A stretch of DNA of 64,000 bases, taken from the NCBI GenBank assembly GCA_010093605.1, contig MU004199.1, forward strand, positions 7,609-71,608, given 5' to 3'. Below are positions 11,152-22,332 of the stretch, piece by piece (within the stretch, counting starts at the first letter, position 1; each line of letters begins with the position of its first letter). A model generated the notes under the pieces. That model was given only the letters and a program-made list of their open reading frames with translations, did not search any database and was not told the DNA's origin. Made by a program: the position numbers and the translations under genes. The DNA is from Lophium mytilinum (Eukaryota; Ascomycota; Dothideomycetes; Mytilinidiales; Mytilinidiaceae).

Positions 11152-11564
11152 CCTCGCTTCCCAAACGCGCTGTATGGCAATCCAAGAGGAGCGCACGCAC
11201 AAGGCTGGTCGTGGTGGAGTGGTGTAGTGCTGATGGAGCGGGCGGCCTCCGGATTTGGGTTCGCATGCGTCACGTGGAGGTAATGCTCGCTTACGCACTT
11301 CTGCATCGGAAATTGGTCGGCGATAGCGATGCGATGGCCAAGTCCAAAGGGGCAAGAGAGCAGACGACGTCGCCCGCGTCCCATCTACACGACTCAACAC
11401 CATGGCTGAATCCTCGCGAGATCGTGATAAGCCCACGGCTAGCTATCGAGCTGGTTGTGGTTAAAAGTCCATGACCACGCTAGCGATCAGCATGTCCGAT
11501 TTATCGCCTCAGACATCCTGCAGCTCTATTGCCCTGCATACCATTCTGTTGTCCATTAGTCGTC
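11152..11564. promoter_or_regulatory. Divergent promoter, regulator / MFS transporter
   Basis: The 413 bp lie between the ATG of the minus-strand Zn2Cys6 gene and that of the plus-strand transporter. Open frames cross it on both strands but resemble no family. Zn2Cys6 proteins usually bind CGG triplets. CGG occurs several times here, but I see no convincing spaced pair. Confidence 0.45.
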
Positions 11565-13188
11565 ATGGAAGCCGAGGAAGTCCAACCCTCCCTCGACGTC
11601 GAGCCTGTTAAGACGGTCCCGGGTGACTCGTGGCCGGTGGAGAGCAAAGTCGACAATGCCTACGAGTTCATGAAGCACCATGCCGCAGGGCCGTTGACTC
11701 CTGAGGACAACAAGCGCATCCTAAGAAAGATTGACACCCATCTTCTGCCTCTTGTACGTTTCAAAGTTTCACATTGAAACACCTTTCCTAACATTTGCAG
11801 ATGATCAATACCTATACCCTCAACTTCATGGACAAGAATGCTTTGTCATACTCGGCCAACTTTGGATTGATCAAGGACAACGTAAGTAAGCCATTTCGGC
11901 AGCGGCCAGAGCAGTCTCTGATGAAAGATAGGGACATCACGGAAAGCAGTATAGCTGGGCGTCTGGATCCATCTTCTATCTCGCCTACATGGTGTCGCAG
12001 CCAGTGGTCGCCCGCTTGATCGTGCGCTTCCCCGTTGGCCGCTTCGTTACAATCGCTACGATTTTGTGGGGCGCCGTCTTGATGGCCATTGCCGCTTCGC
12101 GGTCTTCTGCCAGTCTCATGTCCATCCGTGCTATCCTTGGCTGCATGGAGTCGTGCATCAATCCCGCATTCATCGTCATCTCGTCTCAGTGGTGGACACG
12201 TGACGAGCAGCCCCTTTGCATAACCTTCTGGTATCTCGGAAACTCCATTGGCCAGGTCTGTAGAGGTCTATTGGGCTACAACACTGCCCATATCGGATGT
12301 CATGCCATACCAAGCTGGTCCTACTTCTTCATCATCTTTGGTGCCATAACAATCTTATATGGCAGCTTTCTGTTCTACTACCTGCCCGACTCTCCCATGC
12401 ACGCCCGTTGGCTCTCTGACTCGGACCGTGCGTTGGCTGTTGAGCGTGTACGAGGAAACCGGACTGGTATCAAAACTCACGTGTGGAAGTGGCGTAAATG
12501 CCGGGAGTGCTTCACCGACATTCAGTGCTGGATTCTGGTGGCTACATTCTTCCTTGATGATATCCCTGCTGGAGGTGTGGCTTCGTTTGGCAGCATTGTA
12601 GTCAAAGGTTTCGGCTACAGTGCGCTAAACTCAACCCTTCTTCTTGTGCCCTTGAGTGTCATTCAAGCCATCACCATCCTTTTCGGAGGCTTCATGACAA
12701 CCCGTTTCACGAATATCCGACCCTGGCTTATCACCGGCTGCCAAATTCCCGCTCTTATTGGCGCCATACTTCTCTACACTTTGCCTCGCTCTAACCAGCG
12801 TGGTCTACTTGGATCCTACTACGTAGTGCAAACGCACGGTATCGTCGGCACGCTCACGATGTCCCTCGTCTCGAGCAACTTTGCGGGCTACACTAAGAAG
12901 GGCACGGTGGGAGCCATGATGTACGTCGCCTTCTGCGTAGGCCAGGTCGTGGCTCCACAGCTCTTTCTCTCCCCGGAAGCGCCTGTGTACCAGACAGCAT
13001 TCCAAGCTTCCTTCACTTGCTTTGCGCTTTGCATTGCGCTCAGCCTTGTGCTTTGCTTTTACCTGATTTGGGAGAATAAGAGGCGTGATAAGCTTGCGAA
13101 CGAGAAAACAGAGGCACAAACGGCGGAGAGCGAGTTTCTGGAACTGACGGATAAGCAGCAGAGGGAGGTGTTCCGGTACCGTTACTGA
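11565..13188 (+). CDS. MFS transporter, anion:cation symporter (Dal5-like) family
   Basis: The exons are 11565-11753, 11801-11881 and 11932-13188, giving 508 aa. Introns are 47 and 50 nt, all in consistent phase. The spliced N-terminus reads RKIDTHLLPLMINTYTLNFM, then DKNALSYSANFGLIKD and QYSWASGSIFYLAYMVSQP, the hallmark of the ACS family that includes yeast Dal5 (allantoate/ureidosuccinate), Tna1 and Vht1. About twelve hydrophobic segments follow, with the family loop VRFPVGRF after helix 2 and a charged tail. The family moves organic anions or vitamins with protons across the plasma membrane. The actual substrate cannot be read from sequence. It is divergent from a Zn2Cys6 regulator, a common arrangement for inducible uptake. 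Confidence 0.9.
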
Positions 13189-13686
13189 TCCTTCAAGAGA
13201 TGGCATAGTATGCAAGGAAGTATACTCGATGAAAGTAAATGCTTAACTCTTTGCTAATCTTCGTAATTTCAAGTTACACGTCATAGAGGCTAAGCCTTCG
13301 CGTTTGAGGCAATTCGAATGCAGACTAGTTAAGTTTAGAAATGCCCAATCTCTATTTCGCACGCGACATTCGCTACTATGCCATGTCGCTCGATTGATGC
13401 AATAAGATATCAGGAATGTTCGTGATATTGATGCTTCATTCAACCGCCGAGCTCGGGCTTATAAGTATCCATTCGGCTATTATAAATCACCAAGTCCGCC
13501 GGCGCTTTCAACTCCCATCGTAAGCGAGCGAATTAAAATTGGTCTGTATACAAGTCCTCCGCTTCGGCGGAACTACATCGTTGATTGTAAACGCTGAACT
13601 ACAATGTTGATTATCAATGATGCCGATAGAATTCTTACTACGCCGAAGTCCTAGTTTGGGCATACACATCTATATAGCAGGCAAGG
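13189..13686. other. Intergenic, no gene seen
   Basis: This is the region between the MFS stop and the repeat ahead of the SDR gene. CTCCGCTTCGGCGGAA near 13557 is a short imperfect hairpin. I assign nothing else. Confidence 0.4.
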
Positions 13687-13781
13687 ACTTCTTGCTTAAC
13701 AGCATATACGCCTGATTTCTTCCTACACTTAATCAGAACTTCTTGCTTAACAGCATATACACCTAAATTCTCCCTACACTC
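13687..13781 (+). repeat. Direct repeat, 2 x 44 bp, period 51, upstream of SDR gene
   Basis: The copy at 13687-13730 and the copy at 13738-13781 both start ACTTCTTGCTTAACAGCATA and both end in CCTACACT plus one base. They differ at a handful of positions. The second copy ends 6 bp before the ATG at 13788. It is therefore a tandem duplication of the core promoter or 5' leader of the SDR gene. Confidence 0.85.
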
Positions 13782-13787
13782 AACATC

Positions 13788-14550
13788 ATGCCCAGCACGT
13801 CTCCCGTTATCCTCATCCTTGGCGCAGGGCCCAATATCGGCCAGGCAGTCGCTCGGACCTTTGCCTCGAAAGGCTACAAGGTTGCCCTCGCATCCCGGTC
13901 ACTGAGGGAGGCAGACAGCACAGACGATCAACTCAACATTACAAGTGACTTCGCCAACCCTGACGATGTTGTCAACGCTTTTACAAGAGTGAGAAAGGTG
14001 CTAGGCATCCCAAGCGTAGTAGTTTACAATGCTTCCGCCTACACGCCTTCTCCTCCCAACGACCCGTTCGCAATCCCATTGGCTGGTTTCAACCGAGACA
14101 TGACCATCAACACCACTAGTGCTTTTGTTGCTGCGCAACAAGCCGTCCTCGGCTTCGCGGAGCTCCCTGCTCATGCAGCAAGGTCGTTCTTCTTCACGGG
14201 GAATATTCTAAACGTCGCAGTTCTCCCGGGGTTTATGGACGCGGGCACAGGCAAGTCCGCGTCCGCACACATGATGATGGCTGCTGCCGCTGCATACAAA
14301 GACCGAGGATTCAAGTATGCCGTCCCTGCCATTCCTGAATACGTTGGTAAAGTGACTAATACTATGTAGGTTCTACTATGCCGACCAACGGAAGGCGGAC
14401 GGCACGGCCGTTTTCAAGGTGGACGGAGGGGCGCATGGGAAACTCTTCTGGGAGCTCGCAGAGGCGAACACGCAGGGCCCGTGGTTTCAGACGTTCGTCA
14501 AGGATGTGGGATATAAAAGCTTCGATAGCCTGTATCAAGATTCACTCTAG
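13788..14550 (+). CDS. Short-chain dehydrogenase/reductase, atypical
   Basis: The exons are 13788-14314 and 14370-14550, giving 235 aa. The 55-nt intron (GTATGC donor, GACTAAT branch, TAG acceptor) splits a lysine codon and restores GFKFYYADQRKADG. The Rossmann motif is ILGAGPNIGQAVA at about residue 10, and VVVYNASAY corresponds to the NNAG strand. The canonical YxxxK pair is not obvious. SASAHMMMAAAAAYKD lies where the active-site helix should be, so the protein may be a divergent or non-catalytic SDR. The C-terminus has the family ending of small fungal NAD-binding proteins (GPWFQTFVKDVGY). The cofactor is probably NADP(H). The start ATG lies directly behind the duplicated leader repeat. 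Confidence 0.8.
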
Positions 14551-14899
14551 CTCAGCACTATGTATCAAAGAGGTTATCCAGCGACCGTTAGTTGGGTGAA
14601 TAAAGACAGCTTAATACACATTCATTGATTCACGTCAATCACTCGAGTCCTAGCTGGTTCTTAAATAAGAAACCTCGATTTTGATTGTCTAAATATATCA
14701 TCTCTCTCCATAATGTACTCTCCACACCACCACCACACTTAACACCATACCTAGTCACACGGAGTACCGGTTCCGCTCGACACCGTCAATCATTGTGGAG
14801 CGAAGCTCAAAGTACGTCAAAAAGGAACCTTAAATAGGATAGAGAGTAGGCATTAGTCGAGGACGCCCTCTTCTCGACGCCGTATTCTTAGCACACAAA
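14551..14899. other. Intergenic, likely promoter of the 14900 gene
   Basis: The region is AT-moderate with no coding signal. It contains a CA-rich run (CACCACCACCACACTT near 14730). Confidence 0.4.
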
Positions 14900-15847
14900 A
14901 TGTCCTTAGTGTGGAAGGCCTCCGAGAAGATCGACGACTCGCGCATCAGCTTCCTGGACTTATCACTCGAGCTGCGCGAACCCATTTACGAAGAGCTTCT
15001 CGTCTTCGACAAAGTCCGCACCGTCACATACGATCCGAAGACAGGGCCATACAAACTGGTCTGGTACCAGGGCAAGAGCAGCACCACCAACAACGTGTAC
15101 AAGGACGTGGACTCTGTGATCATGACGATCTGCCGGCAGCTGTACGCCGAGGCCACCCACACCTTCCGAACTCGCAATACTTTCATCAGCAATCAAATGC
15201 TCTATGGCCTCAGCAAGCCTATTCGATTGAATACGGAAATTGAAAATATAAGCACGATTACACTCAACGATAGGCGTATCTACGACACTATTGCTTCAGC
15301 AGTTCTCCACTTCCACCTCCTTTCCATCACCGAGTTCGAAGTCCCAGTCAGCTGGTCCAACAGGCCTCTCAAGATGCGTCCTTGGCTTGACGGGCCGCAG
15401 CTGCGTTCGACTCAGTTCCAGTCCATTAAGAAGGGGACGTTCGTCATGATCAAAGCCTGCTGTTGCGCTAATCACGCCCGTGGCCGCATTTGCGACTGTT
15501 TCTACGAGGGTGAGTGCCCGGTGTGGAAATTCTTCCGGGACCCGACCGAAGAGATCACGATGGCTGCGTTCAATCATGCGGTAGAGTACTGGAAGGAGGC
15601 GTTAGGGTGGAACTTGGGAAGGGGCGTGCCGGAGTGGGTTGAGTTCCGGTTCGATCCTCCAGTGATGAGGATCCTGTGTCCGATCAACGGGCGGCCCGTG
15701 TATGTGGATCTGGCGGAGGTTTGGGCTGTCTTGAAGAAATGCCGGCCGGTTGTGGAACCTGCGAAGGCTGTGGGTAAGAAGCGGCCACGCGAAGGGGCGG
15801 ATGATGGGGAGGGCTTAGCGGAGAAGAAGGCTAAGGTTGAGGCTTGA
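14900..15847 (+). CDS. 2EXR/F-box-like fungal protein with C-terminal basic tail
   Basis: This is a single exon of 315 aa. The N-terminus has FLDLSLELREPIYEELLV, the opening of the fungal 2EXR/F-box-like module, followed by the usual ICRQLYAEATHTF, which is typical of this large Pezizomycotina family. The middle holds a cysteine-rich patch (CCCANHARGRICDCFYEGEC, about residues 187-206) that could bind metal. The C-terminus is basic with two lysine/arginine clusters (GKKRPRE, EKKAKVE), compatible with a nuclear localisation signal. The family's role is largely unknown. F-box versions recruit substrates to SCF ubiquitin ligases, but a true Skp1-binding F-box is not evident here. Confidence 0.75.
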   Translation: MSLVWKASEKIDDSRISFLDLSLELREPIYEELLVFDKVRTVTYDPKTGPYKLVWYQGKSSTTNNVYKDVDSVIMTICRQLYAEATHTFRTRNTFISNQMLYGLSKPIRLNTEIENISTITLNDRRIYDTIASAVLHFHLLSITEFEVPVSWSNRPLKMRPWLDGPQLRSTQFQSIKKGTFVMIKACCCANHARGRICDCFYEGECPVWKFFRDPTEEITMAAFNHAVEYWKEALGWNLGRGVPEWVEFRFDPPVMRILCPINGRPVYVDLAEVWAVLKKCRPVVEPAKAVGKKRPREGADDGEGLAEKKAKVEA

Positions 15848-16857
15848 ATCATGTGTGCGACTCTTGGCGAGGTTGAAGCCCCTCTGAGGGGTAGATAACT
15901 ACTCGAGTGCGATGTCGTGAAACTGAATTGAAAGTCTTGAAATGAAAATAATTAATCGCGTTCACTTTGTCAGTCTCGTGATGCGGACTGAAGTGTCCCA
16001 GACCACTACTGATTTACCGGCAAGGATGTTAAGTTCGGCATTCGTAGCTTTGACCCCATAGATTTGGAATAGTCTTCAAGAAAGACTATGAAGTGAGGGG
16101 CGTCTGAAGAACTCACGTGATATAGCAGCTCTCAGGCCCCACGGTCCATATCATGGGTAAAGAACCCGACGTCTTCTATCTTGGGCTCGTTTATCGTGAC
16201 AGCGGCTCAGTAATACTACATCATCTATCCAAATCGAGTCGTGACTGCAGCGGAATCGAAGTCTAGTAAAAGGCCAAGGGTACGTAACCGGGGTGTATCG
16301 TCCTTTGAAGCCCACCATGCTCACAGGCCTAAAAACAGAGCCGCTTCGGCTACACTTATGTATACTATGTCCGCCTAATCCCCTTCACTTCTATGTCGTC
16401 GATCTACCTCGTTGCTTTCGTCAGAAAATGGGGGATGAGTAAGGACATAAACCTACGCTAAGGCTCTTCTAGCTACTAGCTTCATGCAGCTACTGCATGG
16501 ATGCTGCAGGGCTGCACAGTCATCGCTAGCCGAGAGAAATAGTACGCTATATTTAGGTTGGTTGCAGACCGGTCGACGCTTGGCCCTGACGACTTCTCTG
16601 CAGATGCAGAGGCTTGAGGTTGAACTGGAGATGTTGTGAATAGTGGTGTGGAGATCGGATTTATATATAGAAAAGAGGAGATCTTGGAGGTATTTGGGGA
16701 GCTGTACATAAAATGAGCGGTTCCTTTGACGTTCAACGCATTTAGCATCGTTCAATTGAGCTGTCCGCTTTCATTCTTCCCTTCAAGTCAAATAAATCTC
16801 CAATAACCTCCGATTGCCTTCCTTTTCGCAGCGTTTTATCATCTCGGTCTCGGCAAT
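15848..16857. other. Intergenic, about 1 kb, no gene supported
   Basis: Minus-strand open stretches at 16453-16755 overlap each other in two frames and resemble nothing known. I see no tRNA, 5S or repeat. Confidence 0.45.
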
Positions 16858-17956
16858 ATGGCACCGAAGCTCGTTTTAGGCACGTACGGTACTGGCTCTG
16901 CATGGTTGAAGTGAGCACTCACCTAAGAACCCAATGATCTCCAATACTGACATCCCCAGTGTCTTCATTGCCTTCGCAGCAGTCGCAATTTGGTCCAGCG
17001 TCCCCTTAACCATCCGCCTCCTCACCACTCTCAAGAAGCGCAGCGGCCTCTACTTCTACTCCATCCTCATCACCACCTGGGGCCTCTCCATCCGCCAACT
17101 CGGCTACGTCCTCCAGTTCCTCGTCCCTTCCACCCCCTGGCCGCTCGGAGACCTCATGGCCCAGCTCGGCTGGGTCGCCATGGTCACCGGCTTCTCCACC
17201 GTCCTTTACTCCCGCCTCAACATCATCCTCGAAAGTCGATCCGTCCGCCGCGCCGTGCTCTACACCATCATGTTCAACGGCGTCGTGCTACACGTGCTCA
17301 TGATTACCATGTCATTGGGCATCGCGGGATCACGCTACGCCGCGAAGCACGGGAGCCATCATGCCGCAACGCTGCTTCCTAGGTGGCAGTCACCATACTC
17401 TTACATGGAGAAAGTCCAGATTGTCATTTTCTCGCTGCAGGAGATCGCAATTTCGTTCTTTTACGTCCGTGCCGCGCACCAGTATCTCCAGTCCCGTTTT
17501 GCGCAGCGCGGCAAGACGCGACAAGCTATGTTCCTGCTACTGTTTGTACAGATCATCATCATCTCCGTTGATATTGCGCTCATTGCGATCGACTTCGCCG
17601 GGTATCTGCAGCTGAAGCTGTTCATCCACTCGTTTGTGTACTCGGTGAAGTTGGAGCTAGAGTTCGTGGTGCTGAATCAGCTGGTCGAGCTCTCGCGGCT
17701 TGGCGTCCCGGGCATTCCGTCGTTCTCGAATGCGTTGAGGGCAGACGGGTCGGAAGAGGGGAGGGAAGTGAAGTTGCCAAGTTTTGTGACGCAGGCGGTG
17801 CCAGCGTGGACGCCGCCCGACACACCTGAGCCGGACTCGTTGAAGTCAAAGAGTAGTGAGACGATTGAGGTTTGTGAGCGGCATGGAGATAGAGAGGAAT
17901 GCCATGGGTGCCAAGGATCGACGATGGGAATGATAGGTGTGATTCCAAGCGTATAG
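16858..17956 (+). CDS. Seven-helix fungal membrane protein (DUF7703-like)
   Basis: The exons are 16858-16910 and 16960-17956, giving 349 aa. The 49-nt intron splits an asparagine codon, giving GSAWLNVFIAFAAVAIWSSV. About seven hydrophobic segments occupy residues 18-265, with GLYFYSILITTWGLSIRQLG, LGWVAMVTGFSTVLYSRLNI and SVDIALIAIDFAG. The short outside N-terminus, seven helices and long polar tail (about residues 265-349, with WTPPDTPEPDS) resemble the rhodopsin-like fungal membrane families and the DUF7703 group. No retinal lysine or known ligand motif is visible. The ligand and function are unknown, and a receptor or sensor at the plasma membrane is only inference. Confidence 0.8.
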
Positions 17957-18227
17957 GAGTCCTGAATTCTGAATGCTGGCAGTGGTGTTGAGAAGCGACA
18001 CGAATTCTACGAATATTTGATCCGTGATGAGGACAGAAGGGCTAAGGCGTAATAGCTGTTCGTAGAGAAATTCAGAGTAGTAATGTTCAACTCAAACCAC
18101 TCAAATAAAACGTACTGCTAGTAGCATCGTGGCACCTTCAAGATCACGCGGGTCTAGGCGTACATTTCCGTCCCTTAGCAAGCCTTGTTTTAGACCCATC
18201 AGGTAGACCACACTCACGACACGACTG

Positions 18228-21200
18228 TTAGGTCACGTCAAACAGCCTGACGTATTGACTCACTTTAGCGGTGGTTGCGACCTTCGCGCTGTTAGGAGAA
18301 AATGTGATTGTGTTGACACTTAACGGCCGTCCGCCCGAAATAAGGTCAGGGAAGTTATGGCCCTCGTACTGGACCATCCGAAGCTGATTTGTCTTGGTGT
18401 CCCAAATTTGTAACGCCGAATTACACGTGACGAGTATGGTACCATCAGGAGAAAACGCAGATGCTGTGTAAGGGTCATGACTGGGAGCTCCACCCAGGTG
18501 GCTTAAGCGCTTCCCAGAGTCGATGTCAAGTCTCACAATGCCTGTCCATCCCAACACTGCGACTTGCCTCCCATCCGGAGAAAACGATACAGAGTTGGGA
18601 ACACCACTGCTCTTTATAGTAACATTCGTCGTTTCTTGTCCAGTCAGAGTGTCAAAAAGACGCAGAACTGATCCACCTACCCCCGGAGAGCCATACAATC
18701 CCAGGCTAGCGAATGTTCGTCCAAGTGGAGAGTACGCAACACTAGGATGATCTCTTCCACACAGTCCGCGGGGTGAAAGTTGGTACAACAATCCTCCAGT
18801 CTCCGACGACCACAATCGAATCACACCATCGTCTGAGCCTGACACAAACCTCTCGCTATTCGGGGAGAACGCGAAGGATGTGAAGCAATGTTTTGGCTGT
18901 GGGCGAAGCCAGAATTTGGGCGATCCTGATTTGGCGTGGTGCAGGCTGCACTGAGTTCCACTGGCCAAGATGTAGTTCTGACTGTCCGGGGAGAACACAG
19001 GTGTAGTTACGCCGTACTCTTCGGCGTCCAGCCTGGTCATACTGTACAAGGGGACGCGTGTTTTACCCTCCTGCATAAATGCACGATTGTCATCAACCGA
19101 CAGGACCCAGACTCCATCCGGCGACACGGCGGCACTCCTGGAGTGAGGTGGGTCGACAAAATCCCATATACGGGATATGAGACGATTCTGAACGGGAAGG
19201 TAAAGCTTCCCTGCTTGGCGACTCCACAGCAAGCCTACAGTTCCCACCCCTGGGTCATATCCGGACTCATACTTAGTCTTGATTTGGCCCCCCTTCGATG
19301 TATATAACCATGGTGTTAAGGGCGTGAAAATCTCTAGCGCTGCGTCTGGCCGAGAAAAGGGAATCCGAGCTATCTGTGCGCTATGCTGTCCTCCCTCCCC
19401 TCCATTGCCCAAAGTCTTCGAGTAAGTGTTGGGTGCCAGGAACGGGGCACCGTCTGCAAACGCATCAACTCGATCTACAGCAGCTACGCCTGCGGAGACT
19501 GCTGGCTCGCTCGTATATTCTCCACTAGTGATGGAGCCGGTGTTGGGTAGCCCTGCAGGGGTATAAGACTCTGCAGGTCGTTCGTAATGTGCTGTAGCGA
19601 TTGGTTTTGGAACTTCATGTGAAGCATTCCGGTTTAGACCATGATTCCGAGTTGCAGCTGCAAATCCTGATCTCAAAGCGTCGATCGAGTTGGGTTGTGT
19701 GGGGAGAGGATGTCGCAGTACAGAAGATTGATCTGTGAAGATCGTTCCGACTATAGCAGGTTGGTTTTCATATGTCGGTAGGGAGAGTTCTTCCTTATCA
19801 TGATTAGTATGAGTCTGGAGGTTTCCCGAAGACGACCTGGGTGGGAGAACCGGGAGCCCGTCATATAGACTCGGTGGGTCTTGAGGGTCGGAGATTCTGG
19901 TCTTCGTAGAGTGTGAGGAAACAGACCCTAAGTTAATATACTCAGCCGACATTGTGTCTGAAGTATGGACAGCACGCGCATAATCTACGGATCATGTCAA
20001 GAAAACATTTCCTTCAGCTTTGCAAAGAATGACATACGATTCCTTTCCTTCTGATTGGTGGTCGACTCGCTGACTAACTTCTCGGAAATTTCGCTCCTCT
20101 TAGCTGCTTCAAACGGGTCACTATTGAAGGCGCCATTCCATCCGAAGGTCTCAGGCTGTTCCTCAGGTGGTTTGGTTCCTCTCTTGGCCGCAGTGGGTAG
20201 GGTGATCTTCATGTCTTGTGACGCTTTCTGAGTGGACTCCAGTGTGGTCCATGCCGCAGAAGCTTCGAACAAACTCGCAGAGGTGTCTTCCGAGAGATCA
20301 TCCGTCTCCACATCGTCGCTGAATTTTGTCAAGAAAACGCACTCGGCGCAAACTGCCTAGAGAAGGGCATGCTTACATAGCAAGTCCAGAAAACAAAAAC
20401 GAAGGCGGTCTGGAACCATCCCTCGACGCTCTTTGCGACACAATCCAATCATGCTCCTGTCCAGAATCACCTGTCGCTCTCTTCCCGGGGTCCACAATTA
20501 GTAGCTCGCAAACGAACGAGACTCCGGCCTCGCTAATGCCGCAATCCAGGAGTGGTTTGGTAGGAAACGGCGTCTCTCCCCGAGCATAGGATATCAAGTC
20601 TCTCAAGGTAGGGAATGATACTGCATTGGTTAGTAGTCTGAACACCGTCTCGCCGAGAGCCCACATGTCGGAAGCTCCAAGAATATGACGGCCTCGATCA
20701 CTGCTTAATCCAACGAGTCCGTGCAACTCTGGTGCTAGGAATCCCAACGTCCCTTGAATAGCTGTTGTAGCAGAAAATTCGGTATCAGCTCGTCGACTAA
20801 TGCCGAAATCTCCAATTTTCACCCACCAAGGCTGAGGAGGTTTTGATTTGATCAAAATGTTCTTTGGCTTCAAGTCTCGATGCATGTAACCATTTTGATG
20901 CATGAAAGAGAGACCTTCAAGCAGCTGTGAAGTAACTTGCTGCCCTTCTGGCTCGAAAAGCTGGGAGGACTCTGAAAGATGATCCTGCAAGTCACCAAGC
21001 GGTAGATACTCCATCGCTATGAGGAGCGCGTTCTCCCATTCATACCAGCCGAAGGACTGAACGAAGCATCGGTTGTACTACGATTCAGTCAGTACGGTGT
21101 CCAGCGCCAGCCTTGTTCGGAAATCCAACACTGCATACATTTTGATGTGATAACTTCGCAAAACTTTCCAGCTCTCTGTCATAGTCGAGCACGTTCTTTG

Positions 21201-21477
21201 ATCCTGAAGCTTGTTGCGGCGATCGCATGATCTGCTTGACAGCTCGCGTTTCATCGACTCTGCTGCCCTTGACGCATCTCTCCAGCCACACACTTCCATA
21301 CGCTCCGCGGGCAACGAAGCGCTCCCGCTTCCATACCTCTTTCCTCTCGATGAGGCGCTCCTGAAGGTGGTGTCCAGACTCTTCGAACACGTGTGCTGTT
21401 AGAGTGGGCACCTCGCCTTGCCGTGCGTCTGGCGGAAAGATGGTCCTGAGCCGAGAGTCGCGCACAAGGTCCGACAT
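18228..21477 (-). CDS. Ser/Thr protein kinase - WD40 fusion protein
   Basis: The exons are 21477-21139, 21077-20377, 20318-20038 and 19984-18228, giving 1025 aa. Introns are 61, 58 and 53 nt. The kinase domain spans about residues 55-350: glycine loop ARGAYGSVW (57-64 region), AVK lysine 81, MHRDLKPKN (H179-R180-D181), DFG 203-205 and LAPE 227-230, so it looks active. A disordered linker follows. The third intron (GTATGT donor, CTTGAC branch, GTAG acceptor) removes the stop after LKEMFS and reads HYARAVHTSDT straight into the next open frame. That frame carries a proline/serine-rich stretch and then WD40 repeats from about residue 695 to the end (SVSFSPDGRQVAVLG, TFSPNSAKVATTAKV). An alternative without that splice gives two adjacent genes, a 453-aa kinase and a 574-aa WD40 protein 44 bp apart. 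Confidence 0.8.
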
Positions 21478-22332
21478 TTGGAATAGATACAAAAGCAGAA
21501 AAGAGTTGACTCTAGGGTGCTGCTCCGGGCATCTGAAAGATCCTCACTCAAGTTGAGGAAATGGCATGATAGGTACGGAAGAAGGTGCTGTAACCGCCAG
21601 GCGGTCTTGATCAGGCTGAGAGTCAGCTTCCGGGGGCTGATACTGCGGGGAATGGGATTGGCTACATCTTGGCTGCGTGCTTTGGAGGCGTTTCTGCCTC
21701 CTAGATCAGGCTTTAGATGCATAGCAGCAGTGAATGATGTACGAAGATGAATGAGAGAGACCGCCATGGAGGGAGAGGCAATTGATGGCAGAGGTTTGGA
21801 GTCGGTTGGAGGATGGTCGGGTACACAGAGTCACTATAGCACTAAGTGGGGGCGATTATCCTACCTAGAAGTAGGGGTTCAAGCTTCACAGTTTTATATT
21901 ATTCGCCATGGGTGTCCATTATACTACATAATGAAATCAAAGAGAAGTGTATGAGGAAACAAACGCGGTATATGAGGGCTGCATCGCTCACCAAAATGCT
22001 TGCATTCGAGAGACGCTATGCGGGCACGTGTCAGTCACACAAATGCCGCCGCAATCCAGTCCAAAGCATATTTATACCGCAATAGTCGAATACCCTTTAG
22101 AGAACTCGACTCCCTAAAGACCACAGAAACAATCATCCCGTGGTATCTGCCCGCCCTGTACTCCACCTCTGTATTGCTCAGCCCCCTTCGATCCAGAAGC
22201 TTCTACCACTACACACGCCTTCCACTCGCGCCCCACCACCTCAGCTCAGCTCCGCAACAGCTCCGCAGGTCTGTGCCACTGTGCCTGACCACGACCACGA
22301 CCTCCCTTCGAATACGCCAGCAAGTCGACACC
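21478..22332. promoter_or_regulatory. Divergent promoter region, kinase-WD40 / CHIP-like gene
   Basis: There is no coding signal, although open frames extend upstream of both starts. A heat-shock-element-like dyad AGAAGCTTCT lies at 22195-22204, 129 bp before the CHIP-like ATG. Only one GAANNTTC unit pair is present, so heat control is suggestive at most. Confidence 0.35.

Noticed and set aside
11092-11436. 114-codon minus-strand frame over the regulator promoter
   Set aside because: Only its last part (MKPGRTRRSKTG) is real coding, as exon 1 of the Zn2Cys6 gene. The rest is upstream leader.
19997-20332. Kinase C-terminal exon reading to the stop after LKEMFS as the true end of a separate kinase gene
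   Set aside because: A consensus intron at 19985-20037 removes that stop and continues in frame into the WD40 region. It is kept only as the alternative model.
22195-22204. Heat-shock element upstream of the CHIP-like gene
   Set aside because: Only a single GAANNTTC dyad is present. Functional elements usually have three or more units, so it is mentioned but not called.
22000-22332. Upstream extension of the CHIP-like frame from 22000
   Set aside because: The N-terminal 110 residues are composition-biased, resemble no family, and the TPR protein begins naturally at 22333.
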